Below, piece after piece: positions 1 to 6,530 of a stretch of 10,778 nucleotides of DNA (its first letter is position 1; each line of letters begins with the position of its first letter). Source of the DNA: DATKCN01 sp035513175 (GTDB taxonomy: Bacteria; Chloroflexota; Chloroflexia; Thermomicrobiales; CFX8); contig DATKCN010000265.1 in NCBI GenBank assembly GCA_035513175.1, positions 1 through 10,778 on the forward strand, in the 5' to 3' direction. The notes under the pieces are model-generated. The model saw only the letters and a list, made by a program, of their open reading frames with translations, was not told the DNA's origin and ran no database searches. The position numbers and the translations under genes were made by a program.

Positions 1-1
1 C

Positions 2-310
2 GCCAGCATGAACAACGGCAGCACGTGGACGGCGCGCGTCACGGCCACGGCTCACGACGCGGGGCATGCCCCCGTCAGCGGCGCCACAGTCAGCGGCGCG
101 TGGGGTGGCGGCGCGTCCGGGACGGGTTCTGGCACCACCGAAAGCGATGGAACGTGCGTCATTGAGAAGTCCGGCATTCCGAAGAGGGCTGGCAGCGTGA
201 CGTTCAGCGTCACCGGCATCGACCACGCTACCCTGAGCTACGCCGCCACCAATAACCACGATCCGGACGGCGACAGCGACGGGACCGCCATCACCGTGAG
301 CAAGCCGTAA
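2..310 (+). CDS. C-terminal Ig-like domain of a secreted protein (5'-partial)
   Basis: The reading frame is open to the left edge, so this is the last roughly 102 residues of a larger protein. The ATG at 8 is probably internal, since in-frame codons continue upstream and no ribosome-binding site can be judged. The segment reads as a beta-rich domain full of Gly, Ser, Thr and Val: a strand pattern around WTARVTATAHDA, an ATVSGAW strand, a GxxKRAGSVTF strand, and an Asp-rich HDPDGDSDGT stretch just before the end. I associate this arrangement with the C-terminal Ig-like domain of extracellular proteins in Chloroflexi, often subtilisin-type S8 peptidases. The catalytic part is outside the window, so protease identity is inference. 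It has two cysteine-poor strands and no membrane anchor at the C-terminus. It converges on the oxidase gene at 438. Confidence 0.6.
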   Translation, partial: ASMNNGSTWTARVTATAHDAGHAPVSGATVSGAWGGGASGTGSGTTESDGTCVIEKSGIPKRAGSVTFSVTGIDHATLSYAATNNHDPDGDSDGTAITVSKP

Positions 311-344
311 GCAGCGGCGCGAGCGTCCGCGGTGAAACCGAATG

Positions 345-359
345 ACACGCCGCCCGTGT
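345..359. terminator. Short hairpin 35 nt after the secreted-protein stop
   Basis: Five-base arms ACACG and CGTGT flank the loop CCGCC. It lies 35 nt downstream of the stop at 308-310. There is no T-run after it on either strand, so it is at best a weak transcript-end structure. Confidence 0.25.
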
Positions 360-387
360 TGCGAGCCTCCAGCGCACCCATGCGCCG

Positions 388-416
388 AGCAGGGAGGTCG
401 TCACGGACTCCCTGCT
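388..416. terminator. Candidate bidirectional terminator hairpin
   Basis: A perfect 9-bp inverted repeat (AGCAGGGAG and CTCCCTGCT) with an 11-nt loop lies between two converging genes, 21 nt past the oxidase stop and 77 nt past the secreted-protein stop. This placement is typical of a shared terminator. No U-tract follows on either strand, so it is not a canonical intrinsic terminator. It could equally serve as an mRNA 3'-end stabiliser. Confidence 0.45.
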
Positions 417-437
417 GGACGCCAGGCTGTCAGCCCG

Positions 438-1865
438 TTACGGGGCCACGTTGATGTTGCCCTGGAAGAGGTTGGTCGGGTCGTAGCGCCGCTTGACCGC
501 TCGCAGCCGCTCGATGTTGCGGCCATACCCGGCGCGCGCCAGCAGGTCGTTCTCCTCGCCAAGCCCGGCGAAGTTGAGATAGACGCCCGCGTTCAGCCGT
601 TCCCGCAGGTCCGACCACGCGCCATGGACCCATGCGATGTTGCGCTCATTGTCGGCTGGGTCGCGCCAGGTGGCGTCGAGGCTCAGGTTGTACTGCGCCT
701 GCCGGTTGCCGTAGGCCGTCGCGTCCTCGGCCACCTCGCTGATCGCGCCGCCGAGATGCCGCAGGGCAAACAGGGTATCCGGCGACGGTCGATGTCGAGC
801 AAGGTCGATGATCTCGTCGATCATTGCATCTTCCAGCGCGTTCAACGAGAGTGACTTCCAGTAGTATTGAACGCCGTCGGGAAAGAAGTCGTCGAACGAC
901 ATCTGCATGTCGACGTAGTTCGTGGGCCCGCTCAGGTCGGCAACTGGTTCGCTGAATTCACGCAGTGGCGCGAGTGCTCGCTCGCCATCATTCACCGATC
1001 CGGCATAGAGACCGGCGGTGATGAGGATCGGCATGCCGTGCATCTCCTCCGGAAAATCCGGAATCGCTGGCAGGCTCCAGAAGACCGCCTGGCTCGTGAC
1101 CTCGTTCGGGGCATGCAGTGTGAAGTCCCGCCACGCGCGCATGATGCTCAGCGCGTCGTCGAGCGCGTAGATCGTCGTCGCGGAAAACACCTCCGGCCCG
1201 AGTGGGTGCAGTTGGAACTCGAACCAGGTCACGACGCCGAAGTTCCCGCCGCCGCCCCGCACGGCCCAGAACAGATCTGGGTTCTTGGTCGCGCTGGCGT
1301 GCACGACGTCGCCGTCCGCTGTCACGACCTCGACCGATAGCAGGTTGTCGCAGGCCAGCCCCCACTTGCGGTGCAGCAGCCCCAGGCCTCCGGACAGGGT
1401 GTATCCGGCAATTCCGGTCATTGAGACCTCTCCGCCTGGGGTCGCCAGCCCGTGCACCTGCGTCTCTCGATCCAGATCGCCCCAGGTCACGCCACCCTGT
1501 GCCCGCGCGAGACGCCGCTGCGAGTCGACGCTGATGCCCTTCATTGGGGAGAGGTCGATGACGATGCCGCCGTCATTGACGGCATTCCCGGCCACGTTGT
1601 GCCCGCCGCCCCGCACCGCGACCTGCAGTCCGGCCTCCCGCGCGAAGCGCACCGCCGTCACGACATCCGCCGTCCCCGCGCAACGGGCGATCAGTCCCGG
1701 CCGCTTGTCGATCATCCCGTTCCAGACGCGCCGGGCTCGTTCGTACTGATCGTCACCAGGTCGGATCAGTGTCCCGCGTAACGAGGCAGCGAATGCATCG
1801 ATCTCCCGCCCATCAAGCGCGGTCGCCAGCTGGTCCTGCGTCCTTGTGGTGTCTATCACTGACAT
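438..1865 (-). CDS. FAD-linked oxidase, berberine-bridge-enzyme type (monocovalent)
   Basis: A predicted 475-residue cytoplasmic flavin oxidase of the PCMH/BBE family, which oxidises alcohols or amines with O2 as acceptor. The substrate cannot be told from sequence. The FAD-binding PCMH domain spans about residues 55-225. It includes VRGGGHNVAGN, where His89 is the expected 8-alpha-histidyl attachment to FAD, and GGEVSMTGIAGY, where bicovalent members have Cys; here the aligned residue is Val147. A single covalent link, as in 6-hydroxy-D-nicotine oxidase, is therefore expected. The C-terminal BBE motif is RYDPTNLFQGNINV. There is no signal peptide. The start is fixed by AGGAG at 1873-1877, 7 nt before the ATG. 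A longer frame to 1958 lacks this support. The AAA/LuxR regulator gene lies 204 bp upstream on the same strand, and a palindrome lies between them. Confidence 0.9.
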   Translation of the reverse strand: MSVIDTTRTQDQLATALDGREIDAFAASLRGTLIRPGDDQYERARRVWNGMIDKRPGLIARCAGTADVVTAVRFAREAGLQVAVRGGGHNVAGNAVNDGGIVIDLSPMKGISVDSQRRLARAQGGVTWGDLDRETQVHGLATPGGEVSMTGIAGYTLSGGLGLLHRKWGLACDNLLSVEVVTADGDVVHASATKNPDLFWAVRGGGGNFGVVTWFEFQLHPLGPEVFSATTIYALDDALSIMRAWRDFTLHAPNEVTSQAVFWSLPAIPDFPEEMHGMPILITAGLYAGSVNDGERALAPLREFSEPVADLSGPTNYVDMQMSFDDFFPDGVQYYWKSLSLNALEDAMIDEIIDLARHRPSPDTLFALRHLGGAISEVAEDATAYGNRQAQYNLSLDATWRDPADNERNIAWVHGAWSDLRERLNAGVYLNFAGLGEENDLLARAGYGRNIERLRAVKRRYDPTNLFQGNINVAP

Positions 1866-1963
1866 TGCGTAGCTCCTGTGGCCCTGTGCCCTGCCGGGCG
1901 TCGCGACTGCACCGTCTCGTGCTGCTGTCAGGCTACGCGGGGACGCGCCTCTCGCCATCGTGG

Positions 1964-1991
1964 AATATGCCCAATCGCCCTTTGGGTGAAA
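1964..1991 (-). promoter_or_regulatory. Candidate promoter of the FAD-linked oxidase
   Basis: On the minus strand a -10-like CATATT (1964-1969, 4 of 6 to consensus) lies about 95 nt upstream of the oxidase ATG. The matching -35 position (about 1985-1991) has only a poor match (TTTCAC) and lies inside the palindrome at 1983-1998. A weak -35 covered by an operator is what an activator-dependent or repressible promoter would show. No transcription start is known. Confidence 0.3.
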
Positions 1992-1998
1992 TCACCCA
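1983..1998. promoter_or_regulatory. Palindromic operator candidate TGGGTGA-AA-TCACCCA
   Basis: Two perfect 7-bp arms are separated by AA, in the gap between the AAA/LuxR gene and the oxidase gene. A second, partial copy of the half-element is nearby: plus-strand 1990-2002 (AATCACCCATTTG) and 1973-1984 (AATCGCCCTTTG) match except for one substitution and one extra base, with starts 17 bp apart. This gives a tandem arrangement next to the presumed oxidase promoter. The neighbouring LuxR-type protein is the likely ligand by proximity only. I cannot assign the motif to a known regulon. Confidence 0.5.
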
Positions 1999-2041
1999 TT
2001 TGAGGCAGTTACGATGTCGTGTCATCCACGCTCGATAGCCA

Positions 2042-2056
2042 GGAACCGAACGTTCC
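2042..2056. other. Small hairpin just past the regulator stop codon
   Basis: GGAAC, a 5-nt loop, then GTTCC begins 13 nt past the stop of the AAA/LuxR gene. The 8-bp palindrome GAACGTTC is embedded in it. The stem is short and lacks a U-tract, so it could be a transcript-end hairpin or a protein site. Confidence 0.25.
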
Positions 2057-2069
2057 GACCAGGCCGTAT

Positions 2070-5006
2070 CTACACGAGCTCGTGACGGATCGCGAGGGTC
2101 GCCGCGGCGGTCCGCGACGAGACATCCAGCTTCGTCAGAATACCGGTGACGTGCCGCATGACGGTGCGGGGGCTGATGTAGAGAGCGTCCGCGATCTCCC
2201 GGTCGGACTTCCCCTCCACCAGCAAGCGCAATACGTCCAGCTCGCGCGGAGTCAGCCCGGGGACCGCTGGATGCGCGGCGACGCGTTGCGCGAGGGGAGC
2301 CCGAACGTAGGCTCGCTCGCGAAACTGCTCGCGGGTCGTAGCGTCCTCAATGGTGGCGGCGATCTCGTCGATAGTGGCGCGCGCGGCGTGGCGCGCGGCG
2401 TCGGCTTCCTCCTTCCGGCCGCTAGCCTGGAACAGATCACCCCGGATGGCATCGACACGCCAGAGCAACGGCCGGAAGCCAAACAGCGCCGCGAGGCGGC
2501 GCGCGGACGCCAGGGTCTGTTCTGCTTCCTGGTCGCGGTTGAGGAGAGCCAGGGCTTCCCCGCGCAGCGCCAACAGGTGGGGAATATCGCGCGCGGCAGC
2601 GTCCTCCGTTCGTGGGGCACTGAGCCGGTCTAAGAGTTCCAGCGCGCGTTCCGGGTCGCGACGCCGTAGCTCGATCCTGACCCAGACGTTCCAGCAGCCC
2701 CGCTGTCCCGTCAACCAGCGGGGCCTGTCCGGCTGCAGAACCGTCTGCAGCACCGCGTCCGCTGCGGTGAGATCCCCGTCTTCGGTGTAGCATAAGGCCA
2801 GCGATGCCAGCAAATAGACGATCCAGAGTCGCGCCCCGGCCCCACGGGCAATCGCAAGACCGCGCTCGAACTCGTCGTGCGAGCGCGACACCGCGAGCAG
2901 GTCCAGCCATAACGTCCCGAGCACCTGGTGGGCAGCCGCCTGCCACTCCCGGTGCCCGATGCGTTCGGCAATTGCCAGCATCTCGCTCGCCTCACGGGCC
3001 GCGCGGCCGTGGTTACCCTGCATCGCGCTGGTCGCGGCAAGCGCGAACAGCGCGAACGCCTCGCCACTCTGCCAGCCAATGTCGCGCGCGATGGCCAGGC
3101 TCTCTTCGCCACAGCCGACCCAGAACGAGGCCTCGCGAAAGACTGGCGCTGTCACGGATGCGTCGTGGTCTCCCCCATTGAATGCCATCGCAGCCAGGCA
3201 GGTCGCGAGGCGCTGGCGATCGTCCAGCTCGCGGAAGATCGGAATCGCCCGCTCGTAGCACGCGGCGCTCGCGTGCAGATCACAGCTCAGATAGTTCGCC
3301 ATGCCCAGCATGTCCAGCGTGTCGGCGATACCGTAGCGGTCGCCGATTCCCTCGAAGATCCTCAGCGCCTCCTCATGCAGCCCCAGCGCGACATCCGCTT
3401 CGTCGACGTTGCCATGCCAGTTGGCCACTCGGTTGAGACTGTGCGCGATCAACGCCGGATCGTCGATGTCGCGGGCGAGCTCCAGGGCCGCGCGGCTGAT
3501 CGTGCCGGCTCGCTCGTAATCACGCGCTGACCAGAGTTGGCTCAGCTCCGCCAGCGCGTACCATTGTGTCAGCGGGTCACCGGCGACACGGGACCGGTCG
3601 AGCACCGTTTCAAGATCGCGCCGCGCGCTGTCGAACTCACCCAGCAGGTCGTACGCTCTCGCCCTCGAACGGAGCACGTCGAGCGGAAGCTCGCGTGCAT
3701 GTCGCGCGGCAAGGCCGCTCGCGCGGCTGAAGGCGGCTGCGGCGTCCCGCGCGGCGTACATCGCCAGCGCCTCGTCTCCCGACGCGATGAGCCAATCGAC
3801 CGCGCGGGGATCGTCCGCCCGTTCGAAATGCGCGGCCACCGCGCTGGACAGCGGGTCGGGACGGGCAGCCAGCAGCTCAGCCGTTCGACGGTGGGTCGCC
3901 TGCCGCGCCGGGACCGGCTGCGCGTCGTAAATCGTCTCCCACACCAGCGCGTGCTCGAAGTCGAACCCGCTGGCGCCGCTCGAATCCTCGATCAGATTGG
4001 CGGCAAGCGCCCGCTCCAGCGTGCGCGCCAGCTCGACAGGGTCGACCCCGCCCAGCGCCTGCAACAGATCGCGCGGGACGTGCAGCCCGATGATGGCGGC
4101 CACGCCCAGCAGATCACGCGCGTCGTCATCGAGCGTGGCCAGCCGCCCCGCGATCACCTGGCGCGCGAGCGGCGGAACTGGCGCATGTTCGAGATCGCCG
4201 ACCAGGGTCGTCGAGCCATCCTGACGAACCAGCCGCTCGTTCTCCAGCGTGCGCAGCGTCTCGGTCAGGTAGAACGGGTTGCCGCCGGACCGGGCATTTA
4301 GGTACGCCACCAGCCGCGCTTCATCCTCGGGCGCCGCAGTGTAGCGCTCGCGAGTCAGCTGGCGGATGTCCTCCTCGCTCAGTTCTCCGAGATCGATTCG
4401 CGTGGCCCGTGATTCTCGCACGACCGCGGGCAGAAGCTGGAACAGCGGATGTGACGGCGTAAGATCGCTCGCTCGGCTGGTTGCCAGCAGCAGCAGCGGC
4501 AGCGAGCCAATCTGCCGGCCCAGAAAGCGCAGCAGATCGACGCTGGCCGGGTCGCACCAGTGCATATCTTCCAGCACGAGCAGCAGCGGGCCGCCAGCGG
4601 TTACCCGCTCCAGGTAGGCGATCGTCTCGGCGTAGAGCGATTCCTGACTGCTGACCGGCGCGCGCTCGGAGACGGAGCGAAACGGATGGGCGGGCTCGTC
4701 GCCACGGCGCGTCCGGTCAAGCGCGCCGAACGCGTCGATCCACGGTCCGTACGGCGGGGTGAGCGTCATGTCGAAGCAGCGCCCCGCGGCAACCTGCAAG
4801 CCCTGCCGCAGGGCTTGCGTCGACAGCCAATCGACCAGCGTCGTCTTGCCAATCCCGGCGGCGCCGGACACCAGCGCCAGGCCGCCCCGACCGGCGAGCG
4901 TCTCGGCCAGGCACGCGCCCAGCGACGCCCGCTCTCGCTCCCGCCCGACGATTGGCATGGAACGCGGCCCCGGCGGCACAGCGTTGAATCCAGCGTCGAT
5001 CGCCAT
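2070..5006 (-). CDS. Large AAA-ATPase/LuxR-type transcriptional regulator (LAL/MalT-like)
   Basis: A 978-residue STAND/LAL-type regulator: an N-terminal ATP-driven switch, a long helical sensor region, and a C-terminal DNA-binding domain. The AAA domain starts at VGRERE (20-25), with Walker A GAAGIGKTT (48-56) and Walker B LLLVLEDMHW (about 141-150). Residues about 440-830 are Ala/Leu/Arg-rich helical repeats resembling TPRs. The segment LTPRELDVLRLLVEGKSDREIA (from 918) through SPRTVMRHV (945-953) is a LuxR-type HTH ending at the C-terminus. There is no receiver domain, so control is expected through ligand or partner binding and nucleotide exchange. Length is typical of the family. The ATG at 5006 has a weak GGTGA 6 nt upstream; Met17 is a possible alternative. 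The neighbouring oxidase gene, same strand and with a palindrome before it, is the likely target (inference). Confidence 0.92.
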   Translation of the reverse strand: MAIDAGFNAVPPGPRSMPIVGRERERASLGACLAETLAGRGGLALVSGAAGIGKTTLVDWLSTQALRQGLQVAAGRCFDMTLTPPYGPWIDAFGALDRTRRGDEPAHPFRSVSERAPVSSQESLYAETIAYLERVTAGGPLLLVLEDMHWCDPASVDLLRFLGRQIGSLPLLLLATSRASDLTPSHPLFQLLPAVVRESRATRIDLGELSEEDIRQLTRERYTAAPEDEARLVAYLNARSGGNPFYLTETLRTLENERLVRQDGSTTLVGDLEHAPVPPLARQVIAGRLATLDDDARDLLGVAAIIGLHVPRDLLQALGGVDPVELARTLERALAANLIEDSSGASGFDFEHALVWETIYDAQPVPARQATHRRTAELLAARPDPLSSAVAAHFERADDPRAVDWLIASGDEALAMYAARDAAAAFSRASGLAARHARELPLDVLRSRARAYDLLGEFDSARRDLETVLDRSRVAGDPLTQWYALAELSQLWSARDYERAGTISRAALELARDIDDPALIAHSLNRVANWHGNVDEADVALGLHEEALRIFEGIGDRYGIADTLDMLGMANYLSCDLHASAACYERAIPIFRELDDRQRLATCLAAMAFNGGDHDASVTAPVFREASFWVGCGEESLAIARDIGWQSGEAFALFALAATSAMQGNHGRAAREASEMLAIAERIGHREWQAAAHQVLGTLWLDLLAVSRSHDEFERGLAIARGAGARLWIVYLLASLALCYTEDGDLTAADAVLQTVLQPDRPRWLTGQRGCWNVWVRIELRRRDPERALELLDRLSAPRTEDAAARDIPHLLALRGEALALLNRDQEAEQTLASARRLAALFGFRPLLWRVDAIRGDLFQASGRKEEADAARHAARATIDEIAATIEDATTREQFRERAYVRAPLAQRVAAHPAVPGLTPRELDVLRLLVEGKSDREIADALYISPRTVMRHVTGILTKLDVSSRTAAATLAIRHELV

Positions 5007-5049
5007 GTCGCATCACCGACCCACTCGCACAGAACGCTCAGCTTGCCGA

Positions 5050-5079
5050 TAGCATGGCGGCAGGAGCGGCGCGTGTCAA
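5050..5079 (-). promoter_or_regulatory. Candidate promoter of the AAA/LuxR gene
   Basis: A perfect -35 hexamer TTGACA lies on the minus strand at 5074-5079. A poor -10 (ATGCTA at 5050-5055, spacer 18) follows. This would start transcription about 40 nt before the ATG at 5006. The -35 is clear and the -10 is weak. Confidence 0.4.
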
Positions 5080-5101
5080 TTTCCTCCGAGACACGCTCCG
5101 C

Positions 5102-5123
5102 GCGCGAACCATCGCGTTCGCGC
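5102..5123. terminator. Hairpin after the histidine kinase gene
   Basis: A perfect 8-bp inverted repeat (GCGCGAAC and GTTCGCGC, 6-nt loop CATCGC) begins 8 nt past the kinase stop codon. It lies between the two-gene redox operon and the promoter of the next gene, so it probably ends the operon transcript. It lacks a U-tract. Confidence 0.45.
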
Positions 5124-5131
5124 CGCTGCCT

Positions 5132-6529
5132 TCACTCCGGACGGCTGATCGGCAGCGTGACGAAGAACCGGGTCTGACCCGGCCGGGACCTGACCTGAAT
5201 GTTGCCCCGGTGCTTCTGCACGACGATGTTGTAACTGATGTGCAGGCCCAGCCCCGTGCCCTGCCCCTGCGGCTTGGTGGTGTAGAACGGCTCGAACAGC
5301 CGATCCCGGTTCTCAGGTGGGATGCCGGGGCCGCTGTCCTCGATCTGTACTTCCACCCATTCGCCATCGCGGGACGTGCGGATTGTAAGGTCCCCCTCGC
5401 CATCCATCGCGTCGACCGCGTTCGCGATGATGTTGGTCCACACCTGGTTCAGCTCGCTCGCCCAGGCGGTGATGTGGGGCAGATCCGGAGTAAACTCACG
5501 GTGCACGCGGATTGGGCGCAGCTTGTTGCGCAGGATCAGCAGCGTCTGCTCGATGCCGTCGTGGACATCGACCTCCTGCACCGGCGACTGTCCCAGGTAG
5601 GTGTAGCTCCGCACGGCGGACACGATGCTCGAGATGCTGGCGGCGCTCGCTGAAAGCTCGGCCAGCAGGCGGTTGATCGTGGCGATGGTTGCCAGCCACC
5701 AGAGTGTCCACGACAGGCGCCCCGGCTCCACCGCCGCGATCTCCTCCAGCGACGGCGCGTGCAAGCCCAGATCCACCAGCGTCGCTGCCAGCTCCCAGGG
5801 CCGATCGACCCCGCGTTGCTCGAGCCACGCCTCAACAGACTCCTCTCGACGGGAGCGTTCCAGCGGCGCCAGGCCACTATCTCGGGACGAATCGATCGCG
5901 GCGTCGAGCAGGCGGTCGAGCAGCGCCTGCGCCTCCGGGCTCACCGCCCCTGCTGGCGCGTCCAGGGTCAGCGCCTGCCACTGCCTGAAGGCGTCGCCCA
6001 GTTGGCTGGCGGAACGTTGCACTGCGCTTGCCGGGTTGTTCAGCTCGTGCGCGAGCCCCGCGGAGAGCGTGCCGAGCCCGGCCATGCGCTGGTTCAGCGC
6101 CAGCTGTGTTTCAAGATCTCTCATGCGCCTGGCCGCGGTGCGCAGAATCGTCACCGCGATGGATGGAATCCGGCTGAGAACGTCCAGAAAGTCGGTGGTC
6201 TCCACCTTGACCAGCTTCACGTGCGTGCGCGCGCGAATGGTGGCCGCGCGTGGCTCGTTGAACAGCGGCGCCATCTCACCGATGACCTCGCCGCTGCCAC
6301 GCTCGTAGAGCAGCACGGTCCGGTTGTCGTCATCGCGCACAACCTCGACCACACCGTCGATGATGATGTAGACGGCGTCGGGCGGGTCACCCTCGCGAAA
6401 CAGCGTCTCGCCCGCCCCGATGTCGACCTCGTACGCCCGGTCGAGAAAGTGTTGAATCTCGTCCTCGGACAGACCCGCGAACATCGGAAGCTTCAGCAGC
6501 AGGCCCCGCGCTTCCAGACTACAGCGCAT
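5132..6529 (-). CDS. Sensor histidine kinase with N-terminal cyclic-nucleotide-binding domain
   Basis: A 465-residue soluble kinase with no membrane segments. Residues about 12-130 form a CNB (CRP/PKA-type) domain. Its phosphate-binding cassette IGEMAPLFNEPRAAT (83-97) keeps Gly84, Glu85 and Arg94, with Ala after the Arg as in cAMP-preferring PKA sites, whereas cGMP-preferring PKG sites have Thr. The DHp box GLAHELNNP gives phospho-acceptor His161. The N box is NIIANAVDAM (Asn366, Asn370), the G1 box is DSGPGIP (Asp398), the F box is FEPFYTT, and G2 is GTGLG (424-428). All ATP-site elements are present, so an active kinase is expected. The ATG follows the stop of the receiver/flavoenzyme gene by one base (TAGCATG), implying translational coupling. 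That receiver is the natural phosphorylation partner. cAMP sensing is predicted, not shown. Confidence 0.93.
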   Translation of the reverse strand: MRCSLEARGLLLKLPMFAGLSEDEIQHFLDRAYEVDIGAGETLFREGDPPDAVYIIIDGVVEVVRDDDNRTVLLYERGSGEVIGEMAPLFNEPRAATIRARTHVKLVKVETTDFLDVLSRIPSIAVTILRTAARRMRDLETQLALNQRMAGLGTLSAGLAHELNNPASAVQRSASQLGDAFRQWQALTLDAPAGAVSPEAQALLDRLLDAAIDSSRDSGLAPLERSRREESVEAWLEQRGVDRPWELAATLVDLGLHAPSLEEIAAVEPGRLSWTLWWLATIATINRLLAELSASAASISSIVSAVRSYTYLGQSPVQEVDVHDGIEQTLLILRNKLRPIRVHREFTPDLPHITAWASELNQVWTNIIANAVDAMDGEGDLTIRTSRDGEWVEVQIEDSGPGIPPENRDRLFEPFYTTKPQGQGTGLGLHISYNIVVQKHRGNIQVRSRPGQTRFFVTLPISRPE

Positions 6530-6530
6530 G

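Noticed and set aside
388..416. A canonical Rho-independent terminator.
   Set aside because: The stem is perfect but no T-run follows on either strand, so it is reported only as a candidate terminator hairpin.
342..1340. Plus-strand frames at 342-854 and 867-1340 opposite the FAD oxidase.
   Set aside because: Same antisense effect in high-GC DNA. The oxidase frame carries the conserved flavin motifs.
2019..4301. Several long plus-strand frames (for example 2019-2633, 2928-3530, 3537-4301) within the AAA/LuxR gene.
   Set aside because: They are antisense shadows of a gene with clear Walker and LuxR motifs. Compositions are Arg/Gln-rich and unstructured, and none has start signals.
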